Of a stretch of 64,000 bases of DNA, positions 1 to 9,154 are shown piece by piece. Both the position numbers and the translations under genes were made by a program. This DNA comes from UBA3478 sp049596955. GTDB lineage: Bacteria; Bacteroidota; Bacteroidia; Flavobacteriales; Flavobacteriaceae. Below the pieces are notes generated by a model. The model was not told where the DNA came from. It searched no databases and saw only the letters and a program-made list of their open reading frames with translations. Each line of letters opens with the position of its first letter. Within the stretch, counting starts at the first letter, position 1. The stretch is from the NCBI GenBank assembly GCA_049596955.1, contig JBMYMD010000007.1:1-64000 (forward strand), read 5' to 3'.

Positions 1-1367
1 AGTTTATCAGAAAAAGCAAATTCAACATTGGCATAGGGTGACAATAATGATGCTTTTTCAGTTGCCAATTGCACTCCAGTAACGCTCAAACTACTTCCAG
101 GAGCTAAAGTACCTGGTTCGAGATCATATAATATCGATTGTTGCCCGATATAATACTTAAAGCGATCACTAACCGTTTTGTAATATTCATTGTGGAGTGC
201 CTGATATCCAATACTTGAAGAATACACCACCTCATTATCAGAAGCATTATCAGGAAATATCGTCTTTGGACTGTAAAAACTGTTGACGGCTATGGTTTTC
301 AAATAGGCATCATCAGAAAACGAATGTGTCCAATTCAACGAATAATTTGATGTCGAGAAATCGTATTGATTGATATCCGAGTTGATATTGTCAATCTTAG
401 AAATCAAATCGAGTTGATAAAAATCATTGGTTCTAAAAGCCGTTAGTGATATCTGGTCATTGACCCCAGCTAAATATTGTAGTTTAATGGTGGCGTCATA
501 GAAATTTGCCTTACTATTTTGCAAACGTTTTGAAAATAAGGGCAGTAAAAAATCTGTAAAGCCTACCCTTGAATGAGCGCCCAGGTATAGTTTATTCTCA
601 ATTAAAGGGGTTTGTACCGATAAATGTGAAGAGACTATTCCTAAAGAACCTTTTATCTGCGGTTTTTCAACCAAAGGGTTCGCAACTCTCAAATCTAATA
701 CCGAAGTTGAACGACCGCCATATCTCGATGGAATATTTGCTCTGTATAAATTAACAGAAGAAACTGCCTCAGGGGTAAATACCGAGAACAATCCGAAAAG
801 GTGTGTTGCATTAAAAACAGGAGCGTATTCGAAAAGAAGTAAGTTTTGATCTAAGGTTCCTCCTCGTACTGATAATCCATTACTGATCTCGCCCGAATTA
901 GTGATTCCTGAAAGCATGGTCATAGACTTGAGTATGTCGTATTCACCAGCAACAGCAGGTAGTTTTTTCATGACCAGAGTATTGATGTAAAGTGCCCCCA
1001 TTTGTGGAGATTCAATAGATTCCATCAATGATTTTGCACTTAGCACAATCTCTTCAAGTTCTTCTGTTTCTTCATTGAGCTCAACTCGAATAAATCGGTC
1101 TCGATCTAATCTAATATTGCGCTGCTCAGTGCGATAACCGATATAGGCAATGGATATGTTGTAATCATCCTCAGCCAATTCAATCTCAAAAAACCCTTTT
1201 GAATCAGTAACTCCACCACATTGACAGGGTTCAATAATTACCTCCGCACTTTCTAAAAAAGTGTTCGTCTTAGCATCAATGACCTCGACATTTAATTCAA
1301 ATTTGTTTTGAGCAAAAGCACCTATACTTAAACCCATGAGCACTATATAGAGAACCACTTTATTCAT
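1..1367 (-). CDS. TonB-dependent outer-membrane receptor, N-terminal part (cut by window edge)
   Basis: Outer-membrane active-transport receptor whose 3' end lies outside the window; about 455 codons are visible. Translating the minus strand gives a signal peptide ending AFAQ, then a carboxypeptidase-D-regulatory-like beta domain (residues about 22-100, with GGVTDSKGFFEI and YIGYR), then a plug domain with the typical SVRGGTLDQNLLL motif, followed by the start of the beta barrel. This domain order is that of Bacteroidota TonB-dependent receptors with a CarboxypepD_reg-like N-terminus. The ATG overlaps the last 8 bases of the upstream DUF4249 gene, so the two are translationally coupled. The substrate cannot be told; the pairing with DUF4249 is common but its ligand is unknown. 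Confidence 0.9.
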   Translation of the reverse strand, partial: MNKVVLYIVLMGLSIGAFAQNKFELNVEVIDAKTNTFLESAEVIIEPCQCGGVTDSKGFFEIELAEDDYNISIAYIGYRTEQRNIRLDRDRFIRVELNEETEELEEIVLSAKSLMESIESPQMGALYINTLVMKKLPAVAGEYDILKSMTMLSGITNSGEISNGLSVRGGTLDQNLLLFEYAPVFNATHLFGLFSVFTPEAVSSVNLYRANIPSRYGGRSTSVLDLRVANPLVEKPQIKGSLGIVSSHLSVQTPLIENKLYLGAHSRVGFTDFLLPLFSKRLQNSKANFYDATIKLQYLAGVNDQISLTAFRTNDFYQLDLISKIDNINSDINQYDFSTSNYSLNWTHSFSDDAYLKTIAVNSFYSPKTIFPDNASDNEVVYSSSIGYQALHNEYYKTVSDRFKYYIGQQSILYDLEPGTLAPGSSLSVTGVQLATEKASLLSPYANVEFAFSDK

Positions 1368-2487
1368 TGTCAATCCAATTTTCAGGTTTTATCGCAGTGC
1401 GATATCTCGATTCATTGCAAGGTGCCAATATGGTAGCTGGCGGCGGATAAGGCGAATTGAGCGTAGGCTCGAATACGACGGGCAAAATAGGTTCAATAGG
1501 TAAATCGGTAAGCGTTTCACGTTCGATAAAAACTGCTGTAGTCGAGGCTGCTGCCACAGAAAAACGACCAAAAACAAAATCTTCATCATCAAGAACATTT
1601 CTCATATTACCCACTAAAGGCGCAGGAGGAGGTGCATTAAATCCAATATTATTATCCACTAAATCTTTTAGGACCTTGTAGTAACGGTATGCTTCTTCTG
1701 ACAAAGTCCAAAGCTGCAATTCTACCAAGGCATCAGTTCTAGTATACAGCGGAAGGTTATCCACATAAAAATTTTCAATGTTTAATCCGTCTGAAAATTG
1801 ATCGTCATATAAAATAATTGATTCTGGAAATCGAATTTTCCAGCATTCAGTATCGCACTGATAATCGAAGTAATCCGGAAAGTTTCTAAATCCAGGAGGT
1901 CTATAACACGAGCCGTCTCTCAAAATTCCGTCATAACAGCGCTCGCAAAATTTTAGGTCTTCTAAAAGTCGATAGGTGAAATAGTAATAATTTGGCACAT
2001 TCACAGGATCCAAAAAATCAACTCTCATTTGATGACCAGGAATATTACGCTCCAATTCCTCATCAAAATACAGTTCTGACTCATAATTTATTTGAACATC
2101 GTTAATCTCAACAGCATCAACAGTACTTTCAGCATTAGACTCTATTCTTCTGCCATCGGGAAGATCTACAATGAGTTTATAGGATTCTCCAGGATACACC
2201 ACAAAATCTGTTGGAGCAACATAGCTTTCTCGATCTTCTAAAAACGCTATTTGAACCCCTGTGTCTATGTTCTCTACGCTTACTAACGCTCCTTCTACAA
2301 AAGAGGTTTGATAAATCCCAAATTCAGTAGAAGCCTGTCTTATACTGACAAAACTGGTACCTTCAGCGGTAGATGCCAATCCTTCAACAAATAAAACATT
2401 TTCAATGTATTGAAATTCAGGCTCCACTGGCTCAATACAAGATTGAGACAATAAGGCTAATAGAGCAAATGAAAAAAAGTAACGCAT
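1360..2487 (-). CDS. DUF4249 family outer-envelope lipoprotein
   Basis: A 375-residue lipoprotein: signal peptide with lipobox LSQSC near residue 17, then a beta-rich N-terminal region and a Cys-rich centre (CERCYDG, GSCYRPPG, CDTECWKI). This matches DUF4249, a Bacteroidota family usually encoded next to a TonB-dependent receptor, as here, and thought to be its surface partner. I chose the ATG at 2487 over an in-frame TTG five codons upstream because it leaves a clean signal peptide and has a GGAGGA sequence 7 nt before it, an unusually good Shine-Dalgarno for this phylum. The end overlaps the receptor start by 8 bases. Function beyond receptor association is unknown. Confidence 0.85.
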   Translation of the reverse strand: MRYFFSFALLALLSQSCIEPVEPEFQYIENVLFVEGLASTAEGTSFVSIRQASTEFGIYQTSFVEGALVSVENIDTGVQIAFLEDRESYVAPTDFVVYPGESYKLIVDLPDGRRIESNAESTVDAVEINDVQINYESELYFDEELERNIPGHQMRVDFLDPVNVPNYYYFTYRLLEDLKFCERCYDGILRDGSCYRPPGFRNFPDYFDYQCDTECWKIRFPESIILYDDQFSDGLNIENFYVDNLPLYTRTDALVELQLWTLSEEAYRYYKVLKDLVDNNIGFNAPPPAPLVGNMRNVLDDEDFVFGRFSVAAASTTAVFIERETLTDLPIEPILPVVFEPTLNSPYPPPATILAPCNESRYRTAIKPENWIDNE

Positions 2488-2613
2488 GAACGATTCCTCC
2501 AAATCAACTCCTATTTATTTGAGCCGATTAAATACAATTTAAAAGATAGTACAATTAGCTATTCCATTTTAACTAGAACAAAACTTATTCAAAAACATTT
2601 TTAAATTACTGTC

Positions 2614-4044
2614 CTATTCATTGATAATATTAAATCTTTTGTATCCTGTTTTAGAAAGAAAAAATCCAATTCCCAACAAAAAGAGCGAAATGGTCAATAA
2701 GGGAAGAATTGCCGTACTCGGTTTGTTCTTTATTCTATTCATTTCGAATTTTGGAAGATTCATATAATCCTCTGAGGTGAAATCTCGATTGTTATATAAA
2801 AAAGGCATCAAATGTTCTCGCCACGTTTCAGCAAAAGCAATAGCCTGAAATCTAAAACTTTCATAATCGGAACTCGAATTTCCAGCTAATTTATTCAGTG
2901 CCTCTTGTATAATTAGTGCTGGAGAAATCCACTTAAGCCGATCAACCAAAATCTGTTGCTTTTGTAATTGTTCTTCAAAACGATTGACTATTGGGCTCAA
3001 TTCCTCCTTTACCAGCTCTTGTGAAGCCATATAACGATGGTAAAAACTTCTTGACTGTGATCTATCATTTATGGCATATTCGGGATGATCCCGCAAGAAA
3101 TTATCTAATATCTCATCTTGTTTTTTTGACACTTCAATTTTTTTTACGCGCATTTCATTAATCAATAACGTTCGAGATGGCATAGGATAGAATGTACTAC
3201 CCATTTGATTAATTACAGAGGGAATCAACAAAACAAAAATGACCCATAATCCAATAAGAGCAACAGCATTCTTCGACGAATTACCAATCCATAGATTAAC
3301 TAAAAAAACCATTACAAACCAAAAAAGCATGTAAACTAATGCAAGCAAGAGTAATGAAAAATATGAAAGAGGTTCATCTATAATATCTACACCAGTAAGG
3401 TATACGATAAAAGTCGTTATCAAAAGGAAAAGGATAGATATCCAAAAGAATCGCAAACTCAATTTTTGGAGTAACCAAGAATGTATTGCTATAGGTTGTG
3501 CTGCTAAAAGACGCAAAGAACCACGTTCTTTTTCAAGTGAAAACACATCATATGAAAAAGCAATAATTAAAAGAGGAAGTAAAAAAACGATAACGAATGC
3601 CAAATCGAAACTCCCAAAAAGCAATTGGATGGGACTACTCATTTCACTGAAATTTAATGCAAAATCATCACCTGAAACAGTTGGTTTTACATAAGACGTA
3701 AACAAATCTGACTGTCCAGTAGCAACGAAACTCAACGAAGTAGGTTTCATAGATGCTATACGTGGATGGTAATTTCCTACCGCAATAGGATTTGTTGGAA
3801 TAGTCCAACTTGGTGCACTCACTGAAAATCCTTGTGTTACAGAATCAATTAACTTGAGCATCATAGCATCACTTTTCTCAACTTCTAGCTCCGCATCAGC
3901 TATGATACGTTCTCTTTTTTCGATTTTATCTTTTCCGTTAAGAACAGAAAAACCAACCAAAACGAAAAGCACTAAACTCAATACTTGTAGCCAACGACTC
4001 CGAATTAACAGTTTAAACTCATATCTAAAGTTATATTTAAGCAT
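2614..4044 (-). CDS. ABC-2 type permease, DUF3526-like
   Basis: A 476-residue inner-membrane protein. One membrane segment lies at about residues 19-36, then a roughly 110-residue extracytoplasmic part, then a cluster of five hydrophobic segments, a charged loop of about 170 residues and a last segment near the C-terminus. The motif EKERGSLRLLAAQP after the second segment is the conserved cytoplasmic element of ABC-2/NosY-type permeases (compare EKETGTL). It is the second of two similar permeases directly after an ABC ATPase, separated from the first by 2 bp. It probably forms a heteromeric exporter or envelope-remodelling transporter with them. Substrate unknown. Confidence 0.85.
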   Translation of the reverse strand: MLKYNFRYEFKLLIRSRWLQVLSLVLFVLVGFSVLNGKDKIEKRERIIADAELEVEKSDAMMLKLIDSVTQGFSVSAPSWTIPTNPIAVGNYHPRIASMKPTSLSFVATGQSDLFTSYVKPTVSGDDFALNFSEMSSPIQLLFGSFDLAFVIVFLLPLLIIAFSYDVFSLEKERGSLRLLAAQPIAIHSWLLQKLSLRFFWISILFLLITTFIVYLTGVDIIDEPLSYFSLLLLALVYMLFWFVMVFLVNLWIGNSSKNAVALIGLWVIFVLLIPSVINQMGSTFYPMPSRTLLINEMRVKKIEVSKKQDEILDNFLRDHPEYAINDRSQSRSFYHRYMASQELVKEELSPIVNRFEEQLQKQQILVDRLKWISPALIIQEALNKLAGNSSSDYESFRFQAIAFAETWREHLMPFLYNNRDFTSEDYMNLPKFEMNRIKNKPSTAILPLLTISLFLLGIGFFLSKTGYKRFNIINE

Positions 4045-4046
4045 AT

Positions 4047-5453
4047 TTAAATCTTTAATGTTGTGATTAAGAACAAACTAAATGAACCTATTAACCATAT
4101 TCCTAGAATATACAGATTAGACTTGTTCTGCCTTATTATCGTCTCAATTTTTGGCGGGTCATATTCAAATTCTGGCAATTCCTTCCAAAAATCTGGATCT
4201 GCAGTATAACCTCTTTGGCCATAAACTGTATTTTGAGCAGTGTTATCATTTAAAAACTTTTGTGTTGCAACGCGATATTTTTCGGCAGCATCTGAAAAAT
4301 CCCAATGGGTAGCATAATCTGTATTAGAAATTGCCATACTTAAAAAACGTGTTGGTAGGTATGGGGAAATTACTGCTAAGTTTCTGTAAACATTTGTTTG
4401 TTCACTGTATTGGTTTTTTAAATATTTATAATGTTTAAAATACACTTCAGCCTCGTATTCTTCTCCTTTTTGAGTTCGATAAGCAGCAAAATTAAAAGGA
4501 AGTTTATGAAGACTATCAACATTGTATTCTCTTAAAACTTTTTGTTCGAGTAATTTCGCTTCTTTACTCCAAGGATTATGTCCATCCAATCCGTTTTTCT
4601 TATCCTTTAATACCATTGCTTCAAACTCTTGTCTTGTGGGATAAGGATACTCAGACTCTACAACATTGCTGGCAGCTTTTGGAGCAATCAAACAAGCTAA
4701 TATCCATATAGATAAAGACAGGACTAATGAAATTCCTGATTTAGTTGTAATTGCTGAAATAAGCAAAACCAAATTGGTGAAAATGATGTAATAAGATATA
4801 TAAATCAATAGGAGCCATAGAAGCGAAACCCAGTTAAAAACACCGAAATCATTTAAATTAGACAGTATAATTCCAGTTAATATGAACAAAACAGATGTGA
4901 TTATTAAAATAGGGAAAAATAATGCTAACCATTTTCCAATCATCCACTTCCAAATCGAAACTCCCTGACTTTTTACTAATGTTAATGTTCCTGTTTCACG
5001 TTCTTTTGTAAAACTGTTATATCCCAGTAAAATTATTAGCAAAGGGATGATAAAGAGTAATACAAAGTCAGGGGTTAAATCACCAAATCTAGCCAATCCG
5101 GTCTGATCGGCAGCTGCACTAAACTGAGCTTCGTTTCGCTTATGTGCTTCTAAAAAAATAGAAGAACCTACATACTTATCAACACCTTTATCAATTAGTG
5201 AAAGTGGGTACTTAGGTTTAAATGCATAAGTACCAAAATGTGCGGCAGAATGTGGATTTTTTTCACCTTGATTATCCCAAACTTTACGTTCCGAAGTTAT
5301 AGCATTAGCGTATTCTTGGTTGACATTCTTATAATGACTGGTAGTTGCCCAAATAGCCGCTCCAAGTAAACTTAACACAATGAGAATCGACAAACGAGCA
5401 CGACCATCACGCATTAATTCTTTAATTTCTTTACTAAACGTTTTTCGTATCAT
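4047..5453 (-). CDS. ABC-2 type permease, DUF3526-like (first of pair)
   Basis: A 468-residue membrane protein with the same plan as its downstream neighbour: N-terminal segment about residues 22-38, a large extracytoplasmic domain, the motif KERETGTLTLVKSQG, five clustered hydrophobic segments, a charged loop and a final segment near residue 455. The start overlaps the ATPase stop codon by 4 bases (ATGA), so translation is coupled. The two permeases are clearly paralogous. Such pairs with one ATPase resemble NosFY-type systems, but no NosZ or NosD is present here, so a nitrous-oxide role is not supported. Confidence 0.85.
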   Translation of the reverse strand: MIRKTFSKEIKELMRDGRARLSILIVLSLLGAAIWATTSHYKNVNQEYANAITSERKVWDNQGEKNPHSAAHFGTYAFKPKYPLSLIDKGVDKYVGSSIFLEAHKRNEAQFSAAADQTGLARFGDLTPDFVLLFIIPLLIILLGYNSFTKERETGTLTLVKSQGVSIWKWMIGKWLALFFPILIITSVLFILTGIILSNLNDFGVFNWVSLLWLLLIYISYYIIFTNLVLLISAITTKSGISLVLSLSIWILACLIAPKAASNVVESEYPYPTRQEFEAMVLKDKKNGLDGHNPWSKEAKLLEQKVLREYNVDSLHKLPFNFAAYRTQKGEEYEAEVYFKHYKYLKNQYSEQTNVYRNLAVISPYLPTRFLSMAISNTDYATHWDFSDAAEKYRVATQKFLNDNTAQNTVYGQRGYTADPDFWKELPEFEYDPPKIETIIRQNKSNLYILGIWLIGSFSLFLITTLKI

Positions 5454-6166
5454 GTGTTCGTTTCTTTATAGTCCATTGTACTTAAGTAAATACTTTCCAA
5501 TTCTGAAAGTGATATTTCATCGGCTTTAAACTCTTGCTTTAAATGACCATCTTTCATTATACCGATATGAGTAGCCACTTCTTTTGCTCTAAACAAATCG
5601 TGAGTAGCCATAAGAGTTGCCACACCTTTTGTTTTTAATTTCTTCAGTAGTAATCCAAATTCATTACTTGCTTTTGGATCTAAGCCTGAGGTCGGTTCGT
5701 CAAGAAGTAAAGCCTTGGCATCCTTTGCCAGAGCAATGGCAATTCCAACTTTCTGCCTCATCCCCTTGGAGAAAGTATGTACACGTTTACTATAAGCATC
5801 CTCTTGTAGACCTGCATCATTCAAATGGATTCTTAATTGTTCATTAGATAGTTTTTTTCCTGCTATTCCAGAAAAATAGTCTAAATTTTCAATAGCGGTT
5901 AGGTTGGGATAAAGCATTAAGTTTTCAGGGATATATGCTAATATTTTTTTGGTGGCCTTACTGTTTGCAGTAACATTCATTCCATTAATCATGGCATCTC
6001 CGGATGAAGGGTTAATAAACCCCAATAATAAGTTAATAGTAGTTGTTTTTCCGGCACCATTTGCCCCAAGAAGACAATAGATTTCGCCCTGTTTGACTTG
6101 GAGATTAAGCTCGTAAAGAGCAACTGATTCGTCGTACTTTTTAGTGAGATTATTAGTGCTAATCAT
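5450..6166 (-). CDS. ABC transporter ATP-binding protein
   Basis: A 238-residue nucleotide-binding subunit that powers the two ABC-2 permeases following it. Visible motifs are Walker A GANGAGKTT (about residues 34-42), signature FSKGMRQKV, Walker B LLLDEPTSGLD and the H-loop ATHD. The FSKGM signature is typical of the NatA/NosF/CcmA-like group that partners ABC-2 permeases. It overlaps the first permease by 4 bases. The gap of 249 bases upstream separates it from the small secreted protein on the same strand; I see no clear TAnnTTTG promoter there. Confidence 0.93.
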   Translation of the reverse strand: MISTNNLTKKYDESVALYELNLQVKQGEIYCLLGANGAGKTTTINLLLGFINPSSGDAMINGMNVTANSKATKKILAYIPENLMLYPNLTAIENLDYFSGIAGKKLSNEQLRIHLNDAGLQEDAYSKRVHTFSKGMRQKVGIAIALAKDAKALLLDEPTSGLDPKASNEFGLLLKKLKTKGVATLMATHDLFRAKEVATHIGIMKDGHLKQEFKADEISLSELESIYLSTMDYKETNT

Positions 6167-6415
6167 TAGATATAATTTATTTTAAATAATAAAGTGGGAA
6201 AGTTTATACTCCACGTTCAGAGTTACATTCAACTAAAAAATGGAGGCTAGTTAATTATACTGAAGAACATTTATCTAGGATTTTAACTTAAGCATATAGC
6301 TTAAAACTAGATACAATAATAATCTTGCCAATGAATAACATTACAGTATTGATTAAGTTGCCATCCACCTAAGGTCAAAAAGATATTATCCAATTTTTCA
6401 ATGCCCTTCGTGACT

Positions 6416-6724
6416 CTAAACCAATATGGGTGGAGGTTTGTTGTGCATAAATCTTGGAGATACAAAACATCGTAATGGAGTTTCGTAAATCAAAGACAAC
6501 AGAGGGTTGTCTAGTATATATATTATTGCTGTATTAGGTTTAACTGGAAGAACTGATGGTTTATCCCAATCATTAGAAATAGAGAGGATTGTACATAACT
6601 CACAATCATTCGAGTCAGACACATTAGACACATGTGAATAAACGTGGGTGTCACTCAATACCAAAAGCAACACTACTGGAATAAAAATGAGATTATTTCT
6701 ATTTTTCCGATTAAACACAAGCAT
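6416..6724 (-). CDS. Small secreted Cys/His protein, possibly metal related
   Basis: A 102-residue protein: a hydrophobic N-terminal segment (residues about 10-27, IFIPVVLLLVLS), then H-x3-H, a CELC motif near residue 41, a variable centre and a Pro-rich tail (NKPPP). Short Bacteroidota proteins with this layout (signal anchor, histidines, CxxC, FxxRPPP-like end) often lie beside TonB-dependent receptors or metal transport genes and loosely recall DUF2946. The position upstream of an ABC exporter and a receptor on the same strand fits a role in metal handling, but that is inference. I recognise no precise family. Confidence 0.6.
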   Translation of the reverse strand: MLVFNRKNRNNLIFIPVVLLLVLSDTHVYSHVSNVSDSNDCELCTILSISNDWDKPSVLPVKPNTAIIYILDNPLLSLIYETPLRCFVSPRFMHNKPPPILV

Positions 6725-6875
6725 GAATTAAATGTACTAAAAATATGTTGGACAACTATAAAATAGTAACACCATCAAAATTTGCTTAATGCTAAGGAAA
6801 TATCAGTTGACTTGAAGCAAATCTTGCGAAGCGATGAGAAGTAACTAGAAATAGTTTTTGTTATACAAGTGCATA

Positions 6876-6915
6876 CAAAAAAACCTTAACAATTTGGCAT
6901 CCAAAAGTTAAGGTT
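6876..6915 (-). terminator. Rho-independent terminator after tRNA-Ser
   Basis: Read on the minus strand: a 9-bp stem AACCTTAAC/GTTAAGGTT with a further TTTGG/CCAAA stem inside, followed by a run of T residues. It starts 10 bases after the tRNA 3' end. Confidence 0.8.
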
Positions 6916-6924
6916 CTTAAGTTG

Positions 6925-7009
6925 CGGAGAAAGAGGGATTCGAACCCCCGGAGGTGTGACCCTCAATGGTTTTCAAGACCACCGCATTCGACCACTCTGC
7001 CATCTCTCC
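6925..7009 (-). tRNA. tRNA-Ser (anticodon UGA)
   Basis: An 85-nt class II tRNA. The acceptor stem GGAGAGA pairs with TTTCTCC (one G-U), the discriminator is G, the T-loop reads GGTTCGAATCC, and there is a long variable arm. The anticodon loop CTTGAAA gives UGA at plus-strand positions 6973-6975. The 3' CCA is not encoded. It lies between the dnaK terminator and its own terminator, so it is probably transcribed alone. Confidence 0.96.
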
Positions 7010-7050
7010 TAATGGGCAGCAAATATAACATTGTTTTTTCTATAAAAGCA

Positions 7051-7077
7051 AAGAAGCCACTAAAATTGTGACTTCTT
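7051..7077 (-). terminator. Terminator after dnaK
   Basis: A 10-bp stem (AAGAAGTCAC/GTGGCTTCTT on the minus strand, one G-U) with a 7-nt loop, followed by TTTGCTTTT. It lies 27 bases past the dnaK stop codon. Confidence 0.7.
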
Positions 7078-7103
7078 TTAAACGAAAAAATATGTACTAA
7101 ATC

Positions 7104-9020
7104 TTATTTTACTTCTTCGAAATCTACGTCCTCGACATTATCTGCATCCTCCCCAGACCCTTCTGCACTACTTTCCGCTCCTGAGCCAGCATCTGCACCA
7201 GCTCCTCCTGCATTTTCAGCCTGAGCTTTATACATCTCTTCAGAGGCGTTCTTCCAAGCTTCATTGATTTGGTCTAGAGCAGGCTGAATCGCTTCAACTT
7301 CTTTAGTCTCATAGGCTTTTTTCAAAGCATCCAAAGCTTCTTCAATCGGCTTTTTCTTATCATCAGATAATTTATCTCCAAATTCTTTGAGTTGTTTGTC
7401 TGTTTCAAAGATCATTTGATCGGCCTTATTGAGCGTATCTGCCTTTTCCATGGCCTTCTTATCAGATTCTGCATTGGCTTCAGCTTCAGCTTTCATTTTC
7501 TCAATTTCTTCTTGAGTAAGTCCTGAAGAGGCCTCAATACGAATGTCTTGAGATTTACCTGTCGCCTTATCCGTTGCTGAAACTTTGATAATACCATTAG
7601 CATCAATATCGAAAGTCACTTCAATTTGAGGTGTTCCTCTTGGTGCTGGTGGAATACCGTCTAAATGAAATCTACCTATAGTTTTATTGTCACCAGCCAT
7701 AGGACGCTCTCCTTGGATCACGTGAATCTCAACAGAGGGTTGATTGTCAGCAGCAGTCGAAAACACTTGAGATTTTTTGGTTGGAATAGTTGTATTCGAT
7801 TCAATTAATTTAGTAGCAACTCCTCCCATAGTTTCAATTCCCAATGAAAGCGGTGTAACGTCTAAGAGTAATACATCTTTTACATCACCTGTTAGTACTC
7901 CACCTTGTATCGCAGCTCCAACTGCTACAACCTCATCTGGATTCACTCCTTTTGAAGGCGCTTTACCAAAGAATTTTTCAACAGCAGCTTGAACTGCAGG
8001 GATTCTTGTAGAACCTCCAACAAGAATAATTTCGTCTATATCACTTTTAGATAATCCCGCATTGGAAAGTGCAGTTTCGCATGGACGAATCGTACGTTCC
8101 ACTAAATCATCGATGAGCTGCTCGAACTTTGCTCTAGAAAGTGTTCTTACCAAGTGTTTTGGTCCTGAAGCTGTCGCAGTTACGTATGGTAAGTTTATTT
8201 CTGTCTGTGCTGAAGCAGACAATTCAATTTTCGCTTTTTCTGCAGCCTCTCTCAAGCGTTGCAATGCCATTGAATCATCTCTTAGATCAATTGCTTCATC
8301 AGATTTGAATTCTTCTGCTAACCAGTCAATAATTTTCTGATCAACATCATCACCTCCTAAGTGCGTGTCTCCATCTGTGGCTAAAACTTCAAAAACCCCG
8401 TCTCCTAATTCTAAAATCGATACATCGTGTGTTCCTCCACCAAAATCAAAAACCACGATTTTTTGATCTGTAGTTTTTTTATCTAAACCATAGGCAAGAG
8501 ATGCTGCAGTGGGCTCATTAATGATTCGTTCTACCGTTAGACCCGCAATTTCTCCGGCCTCTTTAGTCGCTTGACGTTGAGCATCGTTAAAATAAGCTGG
8601 AACTGTAATTACGGCTCTACTTACATCTTGTCCGAGATAGTCTTCAGCTGTTTTCTTCATTTTTTGAAGAATCATTGCGGAGAGTTCCTGTGGAGTGTAA
8701 AGTCTCCCGTCTATATCCACTCTTGGCGTATCATTATCTCCCTTTAAAACTTTATAAGGGACTCTGTCTACTTCTTTCGAAGATTCAGAAAATTTATTAC
8801 CCATAAAACGCTTTATCGAATAAATTGTTTTTTCTGGGTTTGTAACAGCTTGACGCTTTGCAGAATCACCAACCTTAATTTCTCCACCTTCGACAAAAGC
8901 AATCATAGACGGAGTTGTTCTTTTTCCCTCAGCATTGGGAATAACAACAGGATCATTACCTTCCATTACAGAAACACAAGAATTCGTAGTTCCTAAGTCA
9001 ATACCTATTATTTTACTCAT
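7104..9020 (-). CDS. dnaK: Chaperone protein DnaK (Hsp70)
   Basis: A 638-residue Hsp70 of normal length. The ATPase domain starts IGIDLGTTNSCV and carries the phosphate-binding motif FDFGGGTHDVS and the adenosine motif ILVGGSTRIP. The linker VLLLDVTPLSL joins it to the substrate-binding domain, and the C-terminus is Gly/Ala/Glu-rich and ends DVDFEEVK. It folds nascent and stress-damaged proteins together with DnaJ and GrpE, neither of which is encoded here, so dnaK stands alone. Upstream lies a perfect inverted repeat (9083-9095) that may be a regulatory site. No CIRCE element was seen. Confidence 0.99.
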   Translation of the reverse strand: MSKIIGIDLGTTNSCVSVMEGNDPVVIPNAEGKRTTPSMIAFVEGGEIKVGDSAKRQAVTNPEKTIYSIKRFMGNKFSESSKEVDRVPYKVLKGDNDTPRVDIDGRLYTPQELSAMILQKMKKTAEDYLGQDVSRAVITVPAYFNDAQRQATKEAGEIAGLTVERIINEPTAASLAYGLDKKTTDQKIVVFDFGGGTHDVSILELGDGVFEVLATDGDTHLGGDDVDQKIIDWLAEEFKSDEAIDLRDDSMALQRLREAAEKAKIELSASAQTEINLPYVTATASGPKHLVRTLSRAKFEQLIDDLVERTIRPCETALSNAGLSKSDIDEIILVGGSTRIPAVQAAVEKFFGKAPSKGVNPDEVVAVGAAIQGGVLTGDVKDVLLLDVTPLSLGIETMGGVATKLIESNTTIPTKKSQVFSTAADNQPSVEIHVIQGERPMAGDNKTIGRFHLDGIPPAPRGTPQIEVTFDIDANGIIKVSATDKATGKSQDIRIEASSGLTQEEIEKMKAEAEANAESDKKAMEKADTLNKADQMIFETDKQLKEFGDKLSDDKKKPIEEALDALKKAYETKEVEAIQPALDQINEAWKNASEEMYKAQAENAGGAGADAGSGAESSAEGSGEDADNVEDVDFEEVK

Positions 9021-9082
9021 AGTATTTTAATTCAATTTTTCTATATCACAATATGTCAATCAGTATGCCATTATGCTAAAAC

Positions 9083-9095
9083 TGACAAGCTGTCA
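9083..9095. promoter_or_regulatory. Inverted repeat between dnaK and sdaA (candidate operator)
   Basis: The sequence TGACA-AGC-TGTCA is a perfect 5+5 inverted repeat with a 3-nt centre. It lies 63 bases before the dnaK start and 60 bases before the serine dehydratase start in the divergent intergenic region. No known factor is assigned. Confidence 0.35.
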
Positions 9096-9154
9096 TTTTT
9101 TTGAGATTGGATTACAGAAATAATGTAATTTCGACAGAAATCAGGGTGTATTTA

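Noticed and set aside
2614..6166. Nitrous-oxide NosDFY system
   Set aside because: The ATPase and permeases are NosFY-like, but nosZ, nosD and nosL are absent; the family resemblance alone does not justify the name.
6240..6415. Short frame after the small CxxC protein, reading WFRVTKGIEKLDNIFLT
   Set aside because: It has no start codon and ends soon; the resemblance to a transposase tail is too slight to call.
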